The notes below the pieces were generated by a model, which ran no database searches, was not told the origin of the DNA, and saw only the letters and a program-made list of their open reading frames with translations. A DNA stretch of 64,000 bases, from positions 1,334,501 to 1,398,500 of the forward strand of contig JAPFFF010000019.1 of NCBI GenBank assembly GCA_039105265.1, in the 5' to 3' direction. Position 1 is the first letter of the stretch. The number at the start of each line of letters is the position of its first letter. The DNA is from Tritrichomonas musculus. Lineage: Eukaryota > Parabasalia > Tritrichomonadida > Tritrichomonadidae. Both the position numbers and the translations under genes were made by a program. Shown in pieces: positions 1 to 11,854 of the stretch.

Positions 1-1942
1 TTCAAAAAGTTGACGATTCAATTCATTTTAAAATTTAAAAAAAAATGGTTACATTTTTGTTTCAAAATACTATGCCCTAATTTTTGCATCTCCTGGCATA
101 AAAATGAGCTATATTTTAGATATAATAAAATCACAAAAGCCAATTATAAAAAAAAAATAAATCTGTTTGAGATATCGAGATCTCGGTAATTGATATCAAG
201 TTTACAATTATTTTTATATCACATTTCATATCTTGATAATCGATAATCTCGATATCAGATTTGTAAACTGATAATCAAGTATCAGATGTAAAAAAGTGAC
301 GTTTTTGATATCGATTCTCAAAATAACAAGTCTAAATCTATAAAATAACTAAAAACAAGAAATAATAATAAAAATAAAAGTGTGATCAACATTTTAGTTT
401 ATTAAAGTGGTTGCTAGCTTCAAATAAATCAATTAAACTTGAGAGTGCTACAAGCTAATTATAATTATATCTTCATAAATATTATTAGTTGAATTCTGCC
501 AATCAGTACAAGGAAACTTTCTGTGGTGTAGTCAACTCTGTTTTAAATGTTCTTCACAACTTAATATGTTAAAAAAAAATATAGAATGATAAATTTAGAG
601 TAGAATACATATTTAATTAACAATAAAAGCTTAAGCGGGCTTACTTTCTAGCTATTTAGTGATAATGAATACCAATTCTTGCTATTTGGCAAATAAATGT
701 GAGCATTTTAAATATTTATTTGGTAAAAATTTTGGTGGAAATGAATTATCTTGGCTAAAATTGTAGACACAAGAGGAAGCTTGGCCAATAGATGAGCACA
801 CAAATGTTAGAAAACCTTGATTTTGATCAAGAATAAGCAAAATTGCGCTTATTATAAAATAATATATGATAGACGTTTACTTTTGAAGGAATGACCAATA
901 CAAAGTCAATAAAAAAATTGAATGAAAAAAGTAAAAAAAGTTCCAACTTAAAAATCTACCTCCTTTATTACAGTTGAAAAATATATAAAACCATAACCAT
1001 TTTCAAAAAAATCTTTTTACTTGTATTAATTTATTATTTTCTAATTCCTTCTTTACAATTTAGAGCAATTTACTTCAATATAAAAAATATATTCAAAAAT
1101 ATTTATTACCTACTCTCAAATTTTATAAAGAATTTGTTATTACATTCAATTTTCCAAAAACAATATTTACAAATTGAATGGGGGAAATTTATTCGTTACA
1201 TGAGATCATTTGAGGACAGTATAGAATAAACTCATAAGATGATAATATTAAAGATTACACTGTAATTTATTGACATATTACACGATTTAACAAAGCATTC
1301 AGTGCTTATTGTAACAAGTTTTATTGCTTTTTTTGAAATACTCTAAACTATGATGAGTTCTTTTTAAAAAAAATTATTGTGCAATTTATATTGTTTGTTA
1401 ATATTACATAATGACTGATCTTTTAAAAAAAAAGAATAACATAAAACATTAAATTTTTCTTAATTAATTGCACGTTTATAATACCAGATTCTACTATTGA
1501 TTCCTTATACCAAAATATTGAACTAAGGTCTAAATTAATATTGATTTGCGCTTTTCTATTTTATAAAGATATTACAAATACTATTCCTAAGAAAAAGTAA
1601 ATTTTTCAACATATAAAAAAACTATCATTTTTCTTTTTAGATTTTTAAATTTTTCAAATTTAAAGAATATTTATCAATATCCAAAAAAATTTTTGCTTAT
1701 AGGTATTTTTCTTTTTTAAATTGATTGTTTTGTTGATTTGAAAAAATCTAATATAAAATTTGATTATTTATCTTCTTTCTCATTGAATCATTTGTAAATT
1801 TCATTCAATTTAAAAAAAATCAATTCAATTATCAATATGATCATTAATTAACTTTTTGTTAAGCATCTATTTCAAAATAATCAATTTTTCTATTTCACAA
1901 CTTTTTCAATTGATTTATTTTAACTCAAAAACTATCTGTTTA
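1..1942. other. AT-rich intergenic stretch
   Basis: I see no gene here. The sequence is strongly AT-rich with many homopolymer A and T runs and scattered stops in all frames. Around 170-320 there are several short palindromic pieces built on GATATCGAGATC-like words, with no clear boundaries. The last 100 bases form the leader of the calcium pump gene. Confidence 0.6.
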
Positions 1943-4900
1943 ATGTCGTCAAACATTACGAAAGAATCTATTCTACAAGTTTTCGAGAGATGTGGCTCCG
2001 AAAATGCTGGCAAGCTCTTTGCCGAAGGCGGAGGACTTGAACCTTATATTCAAGCTTTTGAGACCGATATTGAAACCGGTCTTTCTCAATCCGAAAAAGA
2101 TACTGGATTTGCAAGTAGAAAAGAGAAGTGGGGAGTGAACATTCTTCCTGACCCTCCAAAAGAGTCTTGGTGCCACATGTTCATCTCATGTTTTGAAGAT
2201 CTTATGTTGAAAATTCTTCTTGTTTCTGCTGTTATATCAATCATATTAACAAGTGTTTTCCCACCTGGCGATAAACCACAGGCTGAAGATTACATAGATA
2301 CTATTTCTATTTTTGTTGCTGTTTTACTCGTTTCACTCGTTCAAACACAGACCAATTATTCGCAACAGAAAGCTTTCATGGAAATTAACAAACTTAAGAA
2401 TGAATTTAATGTTTCAGTTATTAGATGTGGTGAAGAAACACAAATTTTGAATTCAGAAGTTTTAGTTGGAGATGTTCTAACATTGAAATCCGGTGATCGT
2501 GTTGCAGCTGATGGTTTCTATATTAATGGACACAACCTTAAAGTTAACAACTCTCAAGAAACAGGTGAATCATTAGCAGTATCCGTTGATGAGAAAAAGC
2601 CATGGGTTTTAGGTGGTGGTGCTGTTGAGTCTGGTGATGGCCATGTTTTGGTTGCAGCTGTTGGTCCAAGCAGTCAATCTGGATCCCGTATGTTAGATAT
2701 TCAAAAAATGTCAGAAACACGTGAACAGTCTCCACTTGAAAAGAAACTCGATAAAGTTGCTGTCATGCTCACATACATTGGTCTTGCAGGTGCTCTTCTT
2801 ACATTTATTGTTTTACTAATTTTCTGGATCATTGATGTAGTAGATAAAAAGAAGAAAGAAGGCAAATTCGAAGCAAAATGGTTGAATGACTTAGTTAACA
2901 AGTTTATGATTGGCGTTACTATTTTTATATGCGCTGTTCCAGAAGGTCTTCCTCTTGCTGTTACATTATCACTTGGTTTCTCAATGAAGAAGATGATGAA
3001 AGATAATAACTTTGTTCGTCACTTAAACGCATGCGAAACGATGGGTGGTGCAACAACAATTTGCTCTGATAAAACCGGTACTCTTACACAAAACAAAATG
3101 ACAGTTGTTCGATTCTTCATGGATGGCGAAGAACAAAATGGCCAACCAAATATGACTCCTAAAGTTAAAGAACTTTTCACTGAATGCATTGCAATCAATT
3201 CATCTGCTTTTGTAGCAATTGTAGAAGGCAAGAGTCAACCAGAATATATCGGCTCATCATCAGAATGCGCTCTTTTACAAATGCTTCCTCAATACAATAT
3301 TGACTTCAAACAACTTCGAGATGCTAATCCAGCCGTCATTATTCACGAATTTTCAAGCGCAAGGAAGAAGATGTCTACAATTATTAAGAAAGATGGACAT
3401 TACAGATGCTATGCAAAAGGTGCACCAGACTTTATATTACGTGGCTGCACTCATTATTTGACTAAGGATGGAAATGTCCAACCACTCTCAGAACAAGTAC
3501 GCCAAGCATATATAGACCAAATCGGTAAGTTTGCAGATCAATCTCTTCGTACAATGCTTATGGCTTACAAAGAACTCGAATCTTCAGAGAGAAAGCCAGA
3601 ATGGGAAGATCCAAACAACGCTGAAAGTGAACTTACAGTTATTTCTCTTGTTGGTATTCAAGATCCTCTTCGTCCTGAAGTTAAGCACGCTATTGAACAA
3701 TGCAACCAAGCTCAAGTTGTCGTTCGAATGGTTACAGGAGATTATATCAACACTGCTAAAGCTATTTCACGTGAATGCGGTATTTTATCTGATGATTGCA
3801 TTGCAATGCTTGGAGAAGATTTCGCCAAAAAGTCCAAACTCGATCTTATTGATATTCTTCCTAAACTCAGAGTACTTGCCAGATCATCACCACGTGATAA
3901 GCTTAGGCTTGTTTCTCTTTTAATGGAATCAGGTGAAGTCGTTGCTGTTACAGGAGATGGTTCTAACGATTCACCAGCTCTTAAAAAAGCTAATGTCGGT
4001 CTTTCAATGGGTCAATGCGGTACTGAACTTGCTAAGATGGCGTCTGATATTGTTATCCTTGATGATAACTTCAGTTCTATCGTTGCAGCCTTAAAATGGG
4101 GACGCTGCGTTTATGATAACGTTCGTGGCTTCCTTCAGTTCCAACTTACAGTTAACTTTAGTGCAATGATTATTGCTTTTGTCGGTTCCTGCGCATTGCA
4201 TGAATCTCCTTTGAAGACAATTCAACTCTTATGGGTTAACCTTATTATGGACTCTCTCGGAGCACTTGCCTTAGCTACAAGAGGCCCCTCAGATGCACTT
4301 CTTAAACGTCCTCCATATGGTGAAAGTGATGGTCTTATTTCTAATGTTTTATTCCGTAACATTTGCGGACATACAATTTACCAACTTATTGTTTTGTTCC
4401 TCATACTCTTCGGTGCTAAAAAGTTGTTTGGAGTCAATTATGAAGATGACGAAGTACAAGAAAAGAATGTTTCTACAATGGTTTTCAACGCTTTCGTCTA
4501 TTGCCAAGTTTTCAACTTAATTAATGCTCGTGTTGCTGGTCAAGATATGTCAATCTTTGATGGATTATTCAGTAATCCATACTTTATCATTATTTTCTTC
4601 TTTATTGGAGGTCTTCAAGCAATTTTATCAGAACTTGCAGGTTCTGCTTTTGTTACAGTTCACATGAACTGGAAGAGGTGGCTTATTTGCCTTGCCTTTG
4701 GAGCAGGAGAACTCATTATTGGTGCTATCCTTAGATCTATTAGATTAAAGGATAGAACATCTGAGAAATTACAAGCATTACGTGAACAGAGAAAAGCTCA
4801 GATCAAGAAATTCTATCAAAATGTTCCACCAGAGAGACAGTGGGAAATGAGTATCATCCAAGACAAGAAATCCGGCGATGACAATAACGATGTAGAAGAA

Positions 4901-4945
4901 GTTTATGCAAACGACAATGATGATGATGGTAAATTAAGTGTTTAA
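1943..4945 (+). CDS. Plasma-membrane type Ca2+-transporting ATPase (P2B)
   Basis: A 1000-residue P-type ATPase that should pump Ca2+ out of the cytosol using ATP. Seen in the sequence: an N-terminal region of about 80 residues, a transmembrane pair near residues 85-140, the actuator domain with TGES near 205, the PEGLP motif in the fourth membrane segment near 333, the phosphorylation site CSDKTGT with Asp at about 376, the KGAPD nucleotide-binding motif near 500, the hinge TGDGSNDSP near 670, and about six C-terminal membrane segments. PEGLP and the layout fit the PMCA class rather than SERCA. The C-terminal tail after the last membrane segment is about 75 residues, basic then acidic; I cannot point to a calmodulin site. 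The start is the ATG at 1943; the open frame upstream has only a TTG. It is an intact host gene with no intron apparent. Confidence 0.95.
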   Translation: MSSNITKESILQVFERCGSENAGKLFAEGGGLEPYIQAFETDIETGLSQSEKDTGFASRKEKWGVNILPDPPKESWCHMFISCFEDLMLKILLVSAVISIILTSVFPPGDKPQAEDYIDTISIFVAVLLVSLVQTQTNYSQQKAFMEINKLKNEFNVSVIRCGEETQILNSEVLVGDVLTLKSGDRVAADGFYINGHNLKVNNSQETGESLAVSVDEKKPWVLGGGAVESGDGHVLVAAVGPSSQSGSRMLDIQKMSETREQSPLEKKLDKVAVMLTYIGLAGALLTFIVLLIFWIIDVVDKKKKEGKFEAKWLNDLVNKFMIGVTIFICAVPEGLPLAVTLSLGFSMKKMMKDNNFVRHLNACETMGGATTICSDKTGTLTQNKMTVVRFFMDGEEQNGQPNMTPKVKELFTECIAINSSAFVAIVEGKSQPEYIGSSSECALLQMLPQYNIDFKQLRDANPAVIIHEFSSARKKMSTIIKKDGHYRCYAKGAPDFILRGCTHYLTKDGNVQPLSEQVRQAYIDQIGKFADQSLRTMLMAYKELESSERKPEWEDPNNAESELTVISLVGIQDPLRPEVKHAIEQCNQAQVVVRMVTGDYINTAKAISRECGILSDDCIAMLGEDFAKKSKLDLIDILPKLRVLARSSPRDKLRLVSLLMESGEVVAVTGDGSNDSPALKKANVGLSMGQCGTELAKMASDIVILDDNFSSIVAALKWGRCVYDNVRGFLQFQLTVNFSAMIIAFVGSCALHESPLKTIQLLWVNLIMDSLGALALATRGPSDALLKRPPYGESDGLISNVLFRNICGHTIYQLIVLFLILFGAKKLFGVNYEDDEVQEKNVSTMVFNAFVYCQVFNLINARVAGQDMSIFDGLFSNPYFIIIFFFIGGLQAILSELAGSAFVTVHMNWKRWLICLAFGAGELIIGAILRSIRLKDRTSEKLQALREQRKAQIKKFYQNVPPERQWEMSIIQDKKSGDDNNDVEEVYANDNDDDGKLSV

Positions 4946-5288
4946 ACTTGTAATTTAATCAAAAAAAAAAAAAATACAAGTCAAAATTTCTTAAGGAATA
5001 AAAATAATATTAAAAAATAAAACTTACAAAACGAAAAAACATTTAGATTTACTTTTTTTTTTTTTAAATTGTAATCCAAAATCCAAAAATTAATCATTTC
5101 GTCTTCCAAAATCCAAAAACGATTATGGAAATAGATTAACGGACATATTTTTAAATAACTTGATTTAGCTTTATTAATTATTATTAAAGGCAAAAAGATA
5201 ATAAAAATCAAATAGAGATTCTTTTTGATCTTTTTTATTTAAATATAAACATAATTGAAATAGAATTTAACAAAATCGTATATATATT
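4946..5288. other. Intergenic, convergent 3' ends
   Basis: Space between two convergent genes (calcium pump on + and a membrane protein on -). It holds A and T homopolymers only; no further gene is visible. Confidence 0.6.
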
Positions 5289-6365
5289 TTACGCTTCATA
5301 ATCAACAGGACTAATATCTATAACTTCATTTTCCCTGAAGTCAATTCCTTCAGGTGGGCTTCTGTCAATATCTGGCGTAAAATTATTTGAATGGTTAGAA
5401 AAGTCACCTTCGATGCTTTCATCTCTCCTGAGCATTTGGTCGTCATCAGGTTGATTTCTAAAAATTCTATTTGTGACGAATAATAGACCAAGAACAACAA
5501 TTAATGTACCAATAAAAGCAAAGATGCTAAGAGTTATCAAGCTAACAACATTATGCTCACGGTTTAATTTTAATAAATCCGCATCAGCATGATCGTAAAT
5601 TGGGTTTTGGTTATTACTTGATTCTTTGCTATCTGTAATGAAAAGGGGTGTTGATAAAGTATTAGTAAAGTTAACTCTGTAACTAGGAAGTGTTGAATTT
5701 GATAAAAGTTGTATGGTAAAGAAATTTGATAAAGTTGTTGGATCTGAATGCCAAACAAAACTTGTTGTATTAAAGCCAAGGTTTTCATAAGTTCCATCTC
5801 CAGTGAATTCCATTTCTGTAAAACCGTTATGAAGATAAAGAAGATCATATGTTTCCTCGGTTGAATATGATATTTTTGATTTTACATATGAATTTGATGC
5901 GTGAATAAAACAAACGTCTTGATTATTTTGTATTGTAATGTTTGAAGATGTTGAGAACTTGCTAGAACTTGATTTATAGCCATGCTTAACTGCACTAAAT
6001 ATTTCATTTGGGTATGTTGAAACATAAATACGGCGGCATTTTCTAGTTGAAACGATAGCATAGCAACTCGCTGTGGTATCTTTAACTGATTTTAATATCA
6101 ACTTTCCTTTGTTGGGAAAATAGACTCCAAAAGATGGAATTTGAGGACCAAGAGATCCAACAAATTGATAAGTTTCGTTGAGACCGAGCTTGTATACATC
6201 GGCTGTGATTGAACCTCGCTTTGGTAGAAGAAACGTTACTGATGGAGTATCAATCATAAAAGTTATTTCGCGGTTTGGGCTAACATGATAGGATGCTGAC
6301 ATTGTTTTAGCGATATGAATTTGCCTGCAATGCGTTAATGCTGTAAAAAGCGAAAACAAGATCAT
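5289..6365 (-). CDS. Single-pass membrane protein of unknown function
   Basis: A 358-residue protein. The first 15-18 residues are hydrophobic and could act as a signal peptide or anchor. The middle (about 20-270) is rich in Ser, Thr and Asn with several N-x-S/T sites and looks like a beta-rich extracellular domain. A strong hydrophobic segment lies at about 275-300 (SIFAFIGTLIVVLGLLFV), followed by a short cytosolic tail with acidic and Pro residues. This gives a type I surface protein topology. I do not recognise the family. The ATG at 6363-6365 is the first in frame. The second membrane protein at 26256-27569 has the same layout, but I see no clear sequence match between them. Confidence 0.8.
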   Translation of the reverse strand: MILFSLFTALTHCRQIHIAKTMSASYHVSPNREITFMIDTPSVTFLLPKRGSITADVYKLGLNETYQFVGSLGPQIPSFGVYFPNKGKLILKSVKDTTASCYAIVSTRKCRRIYVSTYPNEIFSAVKHGYKSSSSKFSTSSNITIQNNQDVCFIHASNSYVKSKISYSTEETYDLLYLHNGFTEMEFTGDGTYENLGFNTTSFVWHSDPTTLSNFFTIQLLSNSTLPSYRVNFTNTLSTPLFITDSKESSNNQNPIYDHADADLLKLNREHNVVSLITLSIFAFIGTLIVVLGLLFVTNRIFRNQPDDDQMLRRDESIEGDFSNHSNNFTPDIDRSPPEGIDFRENEVIDISPVDYEA

Positions 6366-6833
6366 TCTTTGCTACAAATTCTTTTTTGTCAAAAATTTAA
6401 TTACTCTCTCAACCTTTGTTAAGAATTATACTTCTTATTCAAATTTTGTTAATTATATTGAAAAATTTCGAAATTAAAAAAAAAGCATCAAACAAAAAAT
6501 TGCAGAATAATAAACATACATCATGAATCTCTTGGAAAAAATGTTATCTGCCTGTTATTATTTTTCTCAGAAAAATGTTCCTTAATTTTATCAGAAAATT
6601 GTGAGAAAACTTGATTATATCAGTCAAAAAGCCGATTTTCTGTTAAAATATAATTAAAAATATAAATAAATATGACAGCATCAAATATTTCTGGAAAATA
6701 ACCAAATAAATAAGATTTTTATTATAAGGTATTTCATTTTTTCTATAGAAAATAATAAAGAATTATAATCGAATTATAAAAAAAAGAATAAAATAGTAAC
6801 ATTACAATTAAAATCAATATTCATATATTAGCA
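6366..6833. other. AT-rich intergenic stretch
   Basis: Between the divergent membrane-protein gene and the decayed kinase gene. No open frame or structure stands out. Confidence 0.5.
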
Positions 6834-8047
6834 ATGGCACAAAAATCTAATTTTGTTTTTAAGACATCTCAAAAAACTTCAGATCATCCATCGAGATGTC
6901 AAGTCCTGCAACATTTTAGTAGTGGAAGACAAAACGCCAAAAAATAGCGATTTTGGCTATACATGTGTTGTTATTTCCCTGAATGCTATGATAGATAGAT
7001 CTCTTATTCGTCTGATGATTTTTTTGCCTGGACTTGTTTTGCACGATATTTTTGAGAAAATTGAGAAAACAAGGAAGCTTTCGAATGTTGAAAATGAATG
7101 ACTCTTTCATCTATAGAGATGACAACAATCGTCCGACTTTCAATGTGGAAGTCTGATCCGTCTGCACGAGCGACAACGGACAACGCAATTAAAGAAATCA
7201 AAAACTGAGAAGAATTACGTTGATGAAGTTGATATCGATGATATGAAAAACTTCTATGAAGAAGTGAGATAGAAAGAATATGACAACTATTGCTTTCAAT
7301 CTAATGAATTCATCAAATTGCTCCGATTAGAATCATCAGAAATAAATTCCAGAAGGATTTTTATGCCGTTTGACATATCACCTGCTAGTTCACTAATTGA
7401 CCAATTAAATTATATCATCAGTCCACACTAGAAGAAGAAAGTAATGGCAACAACAACAGCCACAATACTAATGATGATGATTTTTTTTTTTTTTTTGAAA
7501 CGAATGGATGATGATCGTTATGATTTTAATTTGTGCTTTTTTTTTTTTTATAAATTTTTCTTTGTTTAGAACTAATGACATCAACACAGTTGCCTCAAAT
7601 GCATCATATTGCATGATCCACTTGAATGACTACACAATGCGCGTAATGCATTTTGAAAAAGTCGCTTTGATCATTGAGTTGGTAACTTTATGTAACTGCT
7701 TGCGAGATAAAAGGAAACTACAACGAGGCAATCGAATTCTACTTCGAGCTGATTAATAACGGCCAAATGGACTTAACCGTCATTTCTCATTTGGGGCACC
7801 TCTTGCTGCTTTTTGGAGAAAATTCTGAGGTCAAAAAGGAAGACGATAAATTGCTGCTGAATGCAGCGAGCTTGAATGACATGCTCGCTGCTTTTTACTT
7901 TGGCGACTATTACTACACAGAAAAAGTGAAAAAAAAGACGAGTATTTAAAAAAAGCAAGTGAGCTCACCAAAATGACTAAAGAATTCCCTGACTATGAAA
8001 TGATAATGCTCTTAATTTACTCAAAATTGGGTGATAAATCAGTATAA
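6834..8047 (+). pseudogene. Decayed protein kinase / Sel1-like repeat gene
   Basis: A host gene broken by several frame changes and stops. Near 6870-6955 the catalytic loop and metal-binding motif of a protein kinase are readable (IIHRDVKSCNIL, then SDFG). Downstream pieces at about 7230-7430 and 7690-8047 read in different frames. The last one has paired-helix repeat character (AASLNDMLAAFYFGDYYY), like the Sel1/TPR repeats that follow kinase domains in many trichomonad proteins. The N-lobe of the kinase is not recognisable. A pure run of T near 7480 and another near 7540 mark places where the frame is lost. No complete product can be made from it. Confidence 0.6.
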
Positions 8048-8066
8048 TGCATGAATTTTTATTATA

Positions 8067-8940
8067 TTATTTAGAGGAATTCTTTATAGCACATGCAACT
8101 TTTTCAGAAGAAAATAATCGTTCATTTTTTCGAGATTTATCTATATATATAAAGATAACCCACAAATTTGATAATGTAAAACTAAGTATGTTTGAGTTTT
8201 CATTTTTTACTAAATTCGGATTCATAATGATGGATGAATGATTCATATCACAAATCAAATTTTGAATAATATTTTGATTATTTATATTTTGAGGCTGTTG
8301 ATTAAATGCTATATTTGTATCATCTCTAGCTCTATTTAAGATTTCCATTTCTGGTTGGTATGATTCATTTGAACAGATATTGTAATGTTCTCCATTTAAA
8401 GCAGGATCATCTTCGATATAACTTAATTTATCAAGCGAAGTCATTTGCAAAGGATTGGGTTCAATTGGACTATTTTCTTCGCTCAAACTGAATTGACTCA
8501 AATTTTGTATATAACCATTAGTTTCAATGATTCCTTGAATATTTTGGTTTTCAATTGAACACACTAAATCAACTATTTCTTTATCACTAACAGGCTTGAT
8601 TTTATCATCATTTTCTGTTTCGTTTTGAGGCAAAAGAATACATATTTTTGAAGGATCTCTAACTCGAGATAAAGCCACATATAATTGGCCATGTTCCCAA
8701 AAATCAGATCTTAAGTCTACAACAACTCTATCCAAAGTCATTCCTTGTGATTTATGTATTGTTCCTGAATATAATGGGCGTAATGGTACTTGATGACGAA
8801 TGAATTTTATTCCATTTGTTTCACCTTCAAAATTAATTCTAGGTAATGTTTTTGGATTTATCTTCGAATTCAATGATAACAGAGTTTGGTGTTCGATTAA
8901 CAACATAGCATCTTTGGTTTTTAATCATTTCCTCTGCAGT
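8067..8940 (-). pseudogene. Helitron Pif1-like helicase, C-terminal fragment
   Basis: The open frame 8067-8906 encodes the last part of a Pif1/RecD-type helicase: [20 protein letters not shown] and QLYVALSRV are the closing helicase motifs. It is followed by an acidic Asn-rich linker. The same protein segment occurs in the Helitron at 58670-59100 on the + strand with near-identical residues through the VSDxEIVDLVCS stretch, so both belong to one family. Only the 3' part is present; the Rep domain and the rest of the helicase are missing, so this is a truncated copy. Sequence continuing to about 8940 still resembles the helicase in a shifted frame. Confidence 0.75.
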
Positions 8941-9862
8941 ATTTTGGCGACCTCAACATTCGATCTGTTATAAATGGATATGTGATTATTATCTTAATAT
9001 TTCATCGAGACTTTGAAGGTCTCTACATGTTTGTATTACAATAAAAAAATAATTTGAAGCTGAGAAAAATGATAAAAATGAGCCAGTAGTAAAATGAAAA
9101 TCGTAATTTTGGTAATTTGTCCAACTTTCAAATTTTTTTTTGTAGATCATAGATATTTGCGTTTTCCGATTATTATGGAGAGTAGAGCTTACGAATTTGA
9201 GAGGTTTGGTCAATCAAAATGGAAATAGTAAAAAATATATGAAGTGAGAGAGCTTAAATTTATAACGATATTTGATCGAAAATTTTCATTCAAAATATTA
9301 TTTTTCTGGAAACTCATATAAAAAGTTATCAAAATTTGCATAAATAGATTACTAATATCTTATTAAAAAAAAGTAATTTATTAAAGCAAAATCACTTAAT
9401 AAGCATATTATTTTTTATATTAAACAGAATATATTTTAGCTTAGTTCCAAATATGCGGCAATGTGTTTTTTTGGCAAATTTGTGGGTTATCTTTATATAT
9501 ATAGATAAACGTACTTTTTTCTATATAAATTTCCCTTTTATAAAATTACCCTAGTGCGAAATTATGTGGGAGAAGGGTATTTTGTTCCAAAAAGTTTTAT
9601 TTATGAACATATAGTTAGAATAGCATATATATTATTAAACTGTTGTGTTAAAATTACTTTTTTATGTTAATGAGATAATATCTAATGATATTTTTGTGTG
9701 ATCAGATAAGTAAATGTGATTTTTTTAATTTAATTATATTTAAAATATAAAATACAATATATTCATGCATTTTTTTAAACAAAAATCATTCATAAACTTT
9801 ATTTTGTCAATGCTTTGTTCAAAAAAAAAAAAGTACTGAAAATATTCGAACCAAATTCTTTT
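8941..9862. other. AT-rich stretch with an inverted copy of a short repeat
   Basis: No gene is visible; a 74-codon minus-strand open frame at 8989-9213 has no ATG start and no recognisable content. At about 9477-9510 the word TTTGTGGGTTATCTTTATA recurs in reverse orientation to its copy at about 8140-8170 inside the Helitron fragment. The Helitron remnant is thus flanked by a short inverted repeat. Confidence 0.4.
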
Positions 9863-9935
9863 TTATGAAAATGGGCAGCTCCGGGCAATTGCCCAAAAAA
9901 GTGGAAACGGGCACAGCTTTGACCAAAAAAACGTA
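9863..9935. repeat. hAT-like terminal sequence
   Basis: The stretch beginning GGGCAGCTCCGGGCAATTG is unusually GC-rich for the region and built of repeated GGGCA/TGCCC words. The ends of the hAT element at 13668 and 17815 are made of the same words. It is probably the end of another hAT family copy or a non-autonomous relative. The adjacent minus-strand open frame (9863-10279) reads through it and has no domain I recognise. Confidence 0.35.
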
Positions 9936-10454
9936 AATAACGGTAAAAGAGAGTATCGAATACCAAGAATTAAATTTCCTTTTCTTTTGATTGTTTCGAC
10001 AGCAGTTTGAAAAATATAATATAAATATGGAAATTCTATTTTGACATGCTCTAAATTTGTAATTAATGGAATATATTCATTATGCTGAGAAATAATATTT
10101 TGAATCTTCATTATATCATTATTAATTGTATTTGAAATTTTCCGTTCACGTGCGTCTGACATTTTTTTCTCATGCATTTCTTGCTTTTGAGCATTTTTTC
10201 CCCATCGTATCTTGACGAGACTATTGGTATTATAGGATTTTTCATCGATAATTAAAATGATTTTCATTTCACATGTCATTAAAAATGATTACTGTTTCTC
10301 AAAATAGGCCATATAAAAATAAATAAAAATATGATATTTTATTTTAACTATATATCTAAAATATAATATTATAAAATGGGAGAGATTGGATTGGATACCG
10401 AGCTTCACCCCTTCTATTTTTTATTAAAAAAGGTAATTATTTTATTAAATGTAT

Positions 10455-11372
10455 TTAGATATCTTCTTCTTCGTCTTCAGAAGCCATCCAATCTTGGTCA
10501 ACGCTTGCCTCCTTTATTTCGTCTTCATTTTTGGTATAAAAATGGTTCCATGCTTTCTTTATCGTCGGTTCTTTTATCAACTTCCATGATTCAAGCATGA
10601 TTATGCATGCAGTCTCTTTAGTGTATAAACTTTTATCTCCAGCCATTAATTTCTGGTTCCACAGGCGATCCGCTGTTTTCTTCATTCCTCCAAAAACGAG
10701 GCGATCCAAAGACTGCTCAGTTCCTGTTTGACCAGCAGGGACATAAATAATTTCAACATGCAGACTTTGAGCAAAATCCTTGACTCTTTGGGTACAGAAT
10801 GATTTATTTCTGTCCCAGATCAAACAGATGGGCTGACTGTTGGATCGTTGGCTAATCCACTGAATGTAGGCAAGCATCAAGCATTCAGTGGACCAGCCAT
10901 TCGGTGTGTGTGTGACTTTGTTGCCCAAAACTTTTCTAAATGAGGACTCACACCTAACAGTATTGCCTTTTGCCACGGTAATGAGGGGTAGCTTTTGTCC
11001 GTATGCATTTATCGTGGCAATGCAGGTGAACCTCGATTTTGAAGGATAGTTTTGAGATATATCAAGTATCACTTCTTCAGCTCCTGTTACTGTCCACACT
11101 TTTTCGTCATGAGGGACGAGACCCCAGCTTGTCTCGTCCATGCTAAAGACTCTTTCAGCTCCATTACGAAGAATCGCTGAAAAAACATCTTCGCGATAAC
11201 TTAACGATTCTTCAGGATCATTCGTTTTTCTTCATCTAAAATGATACTTTCTGAGTGAAATTTTATGCGATTTACGCCAATTCGAAATCCTTTGCGAATT
11301 AAATTTTTGAACTATTGATATATCTCTTTTATGAAATTCTGAATTTAAAAACTGCTCATTCAAAATTTTCAT
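10455..11372 (-). pseudogene. Pogo/Tigger-type transposase (DDE_1 superfamily)
   Basis: The open frame 10455-11141 (228 codons) carries the catalytic region of a Tc1/mariner-superfamily pogo-type transposase: the first Asp in MDETSWGLVPHDEKVW, the second in LIWDRNKSFC, and the third in TEQSLDRLVFGGMKK, which matches the family T-x-x-x-QPLD pattern. The acidic tail (DWMASEDEEEDI) is also usual. In the same frame upstream, reaching an ATG at 11372, is a basic segment (NWRKSHKISLRKY) like the end of the helix-turn-helix DNA-binding part; one TGA at 11232-11234 separates the two. The copy is therefore nearly readable but interrupted. I could not find clear terminal inverted repeats. Confidence 0.75.
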
Positions 11373-11854
11373 TAAATAATAAATAATTAATTAAAACGTT
11401 GATTTTTCATTTTATATATTGTCTTCCTTTTTGTAAAATATTTACTTTTTCTTTTTCGTTTATAAGGTCTATATTTTTTGTTGTTTTCATATCTTTTTCC
11501 TTAATCTCTTAAAGTATTATAAGGTATATTTAATTCTTTTCTGATCCGTTTTAATTTTTTTCCTGTCTATATACTTTAAAGCTGTATCAACCACTTTTTT
11601 ATTATCTTTGTAGTGAAAATATTTGCTTTTTGGAATTTAAACATCTTTTGTAGATTTTTTCTCAATTTTTTCTTCATTGTCGTTTATTTGATATTCGTCA
11701 TCGGAAACAATCGAAAATTCTGTTGAATCATCATTTGATAGTATAACTCGTTTCAAAAAGAAAAGCAGCAAAAAAATATTAATTTTGTTCTACATATGAT
11801 CTCAAAAACGCAATGTCAAATTTCAAAATTTTACCTCAAGATGAAGTTATACTA
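11373..11854. other. Decayed stretch upstream of the pogo-type transposase
   Basis: On the minus strand short coding-like pieces are visible. One at about 11620-11750 reads as acidic residues (SIVSDDEYQINDNEEK) and one near 11470-11600 reads as basic residues. They could be the N-terminal part of the transposase, but stops and frame changes prevent a firm call. Confidence 0.35.

Noticed and set aside
8989-9213. 74-codon minus-strand gene
   Set aside because: No ATG start, AT-rich composition, no recognisable content.
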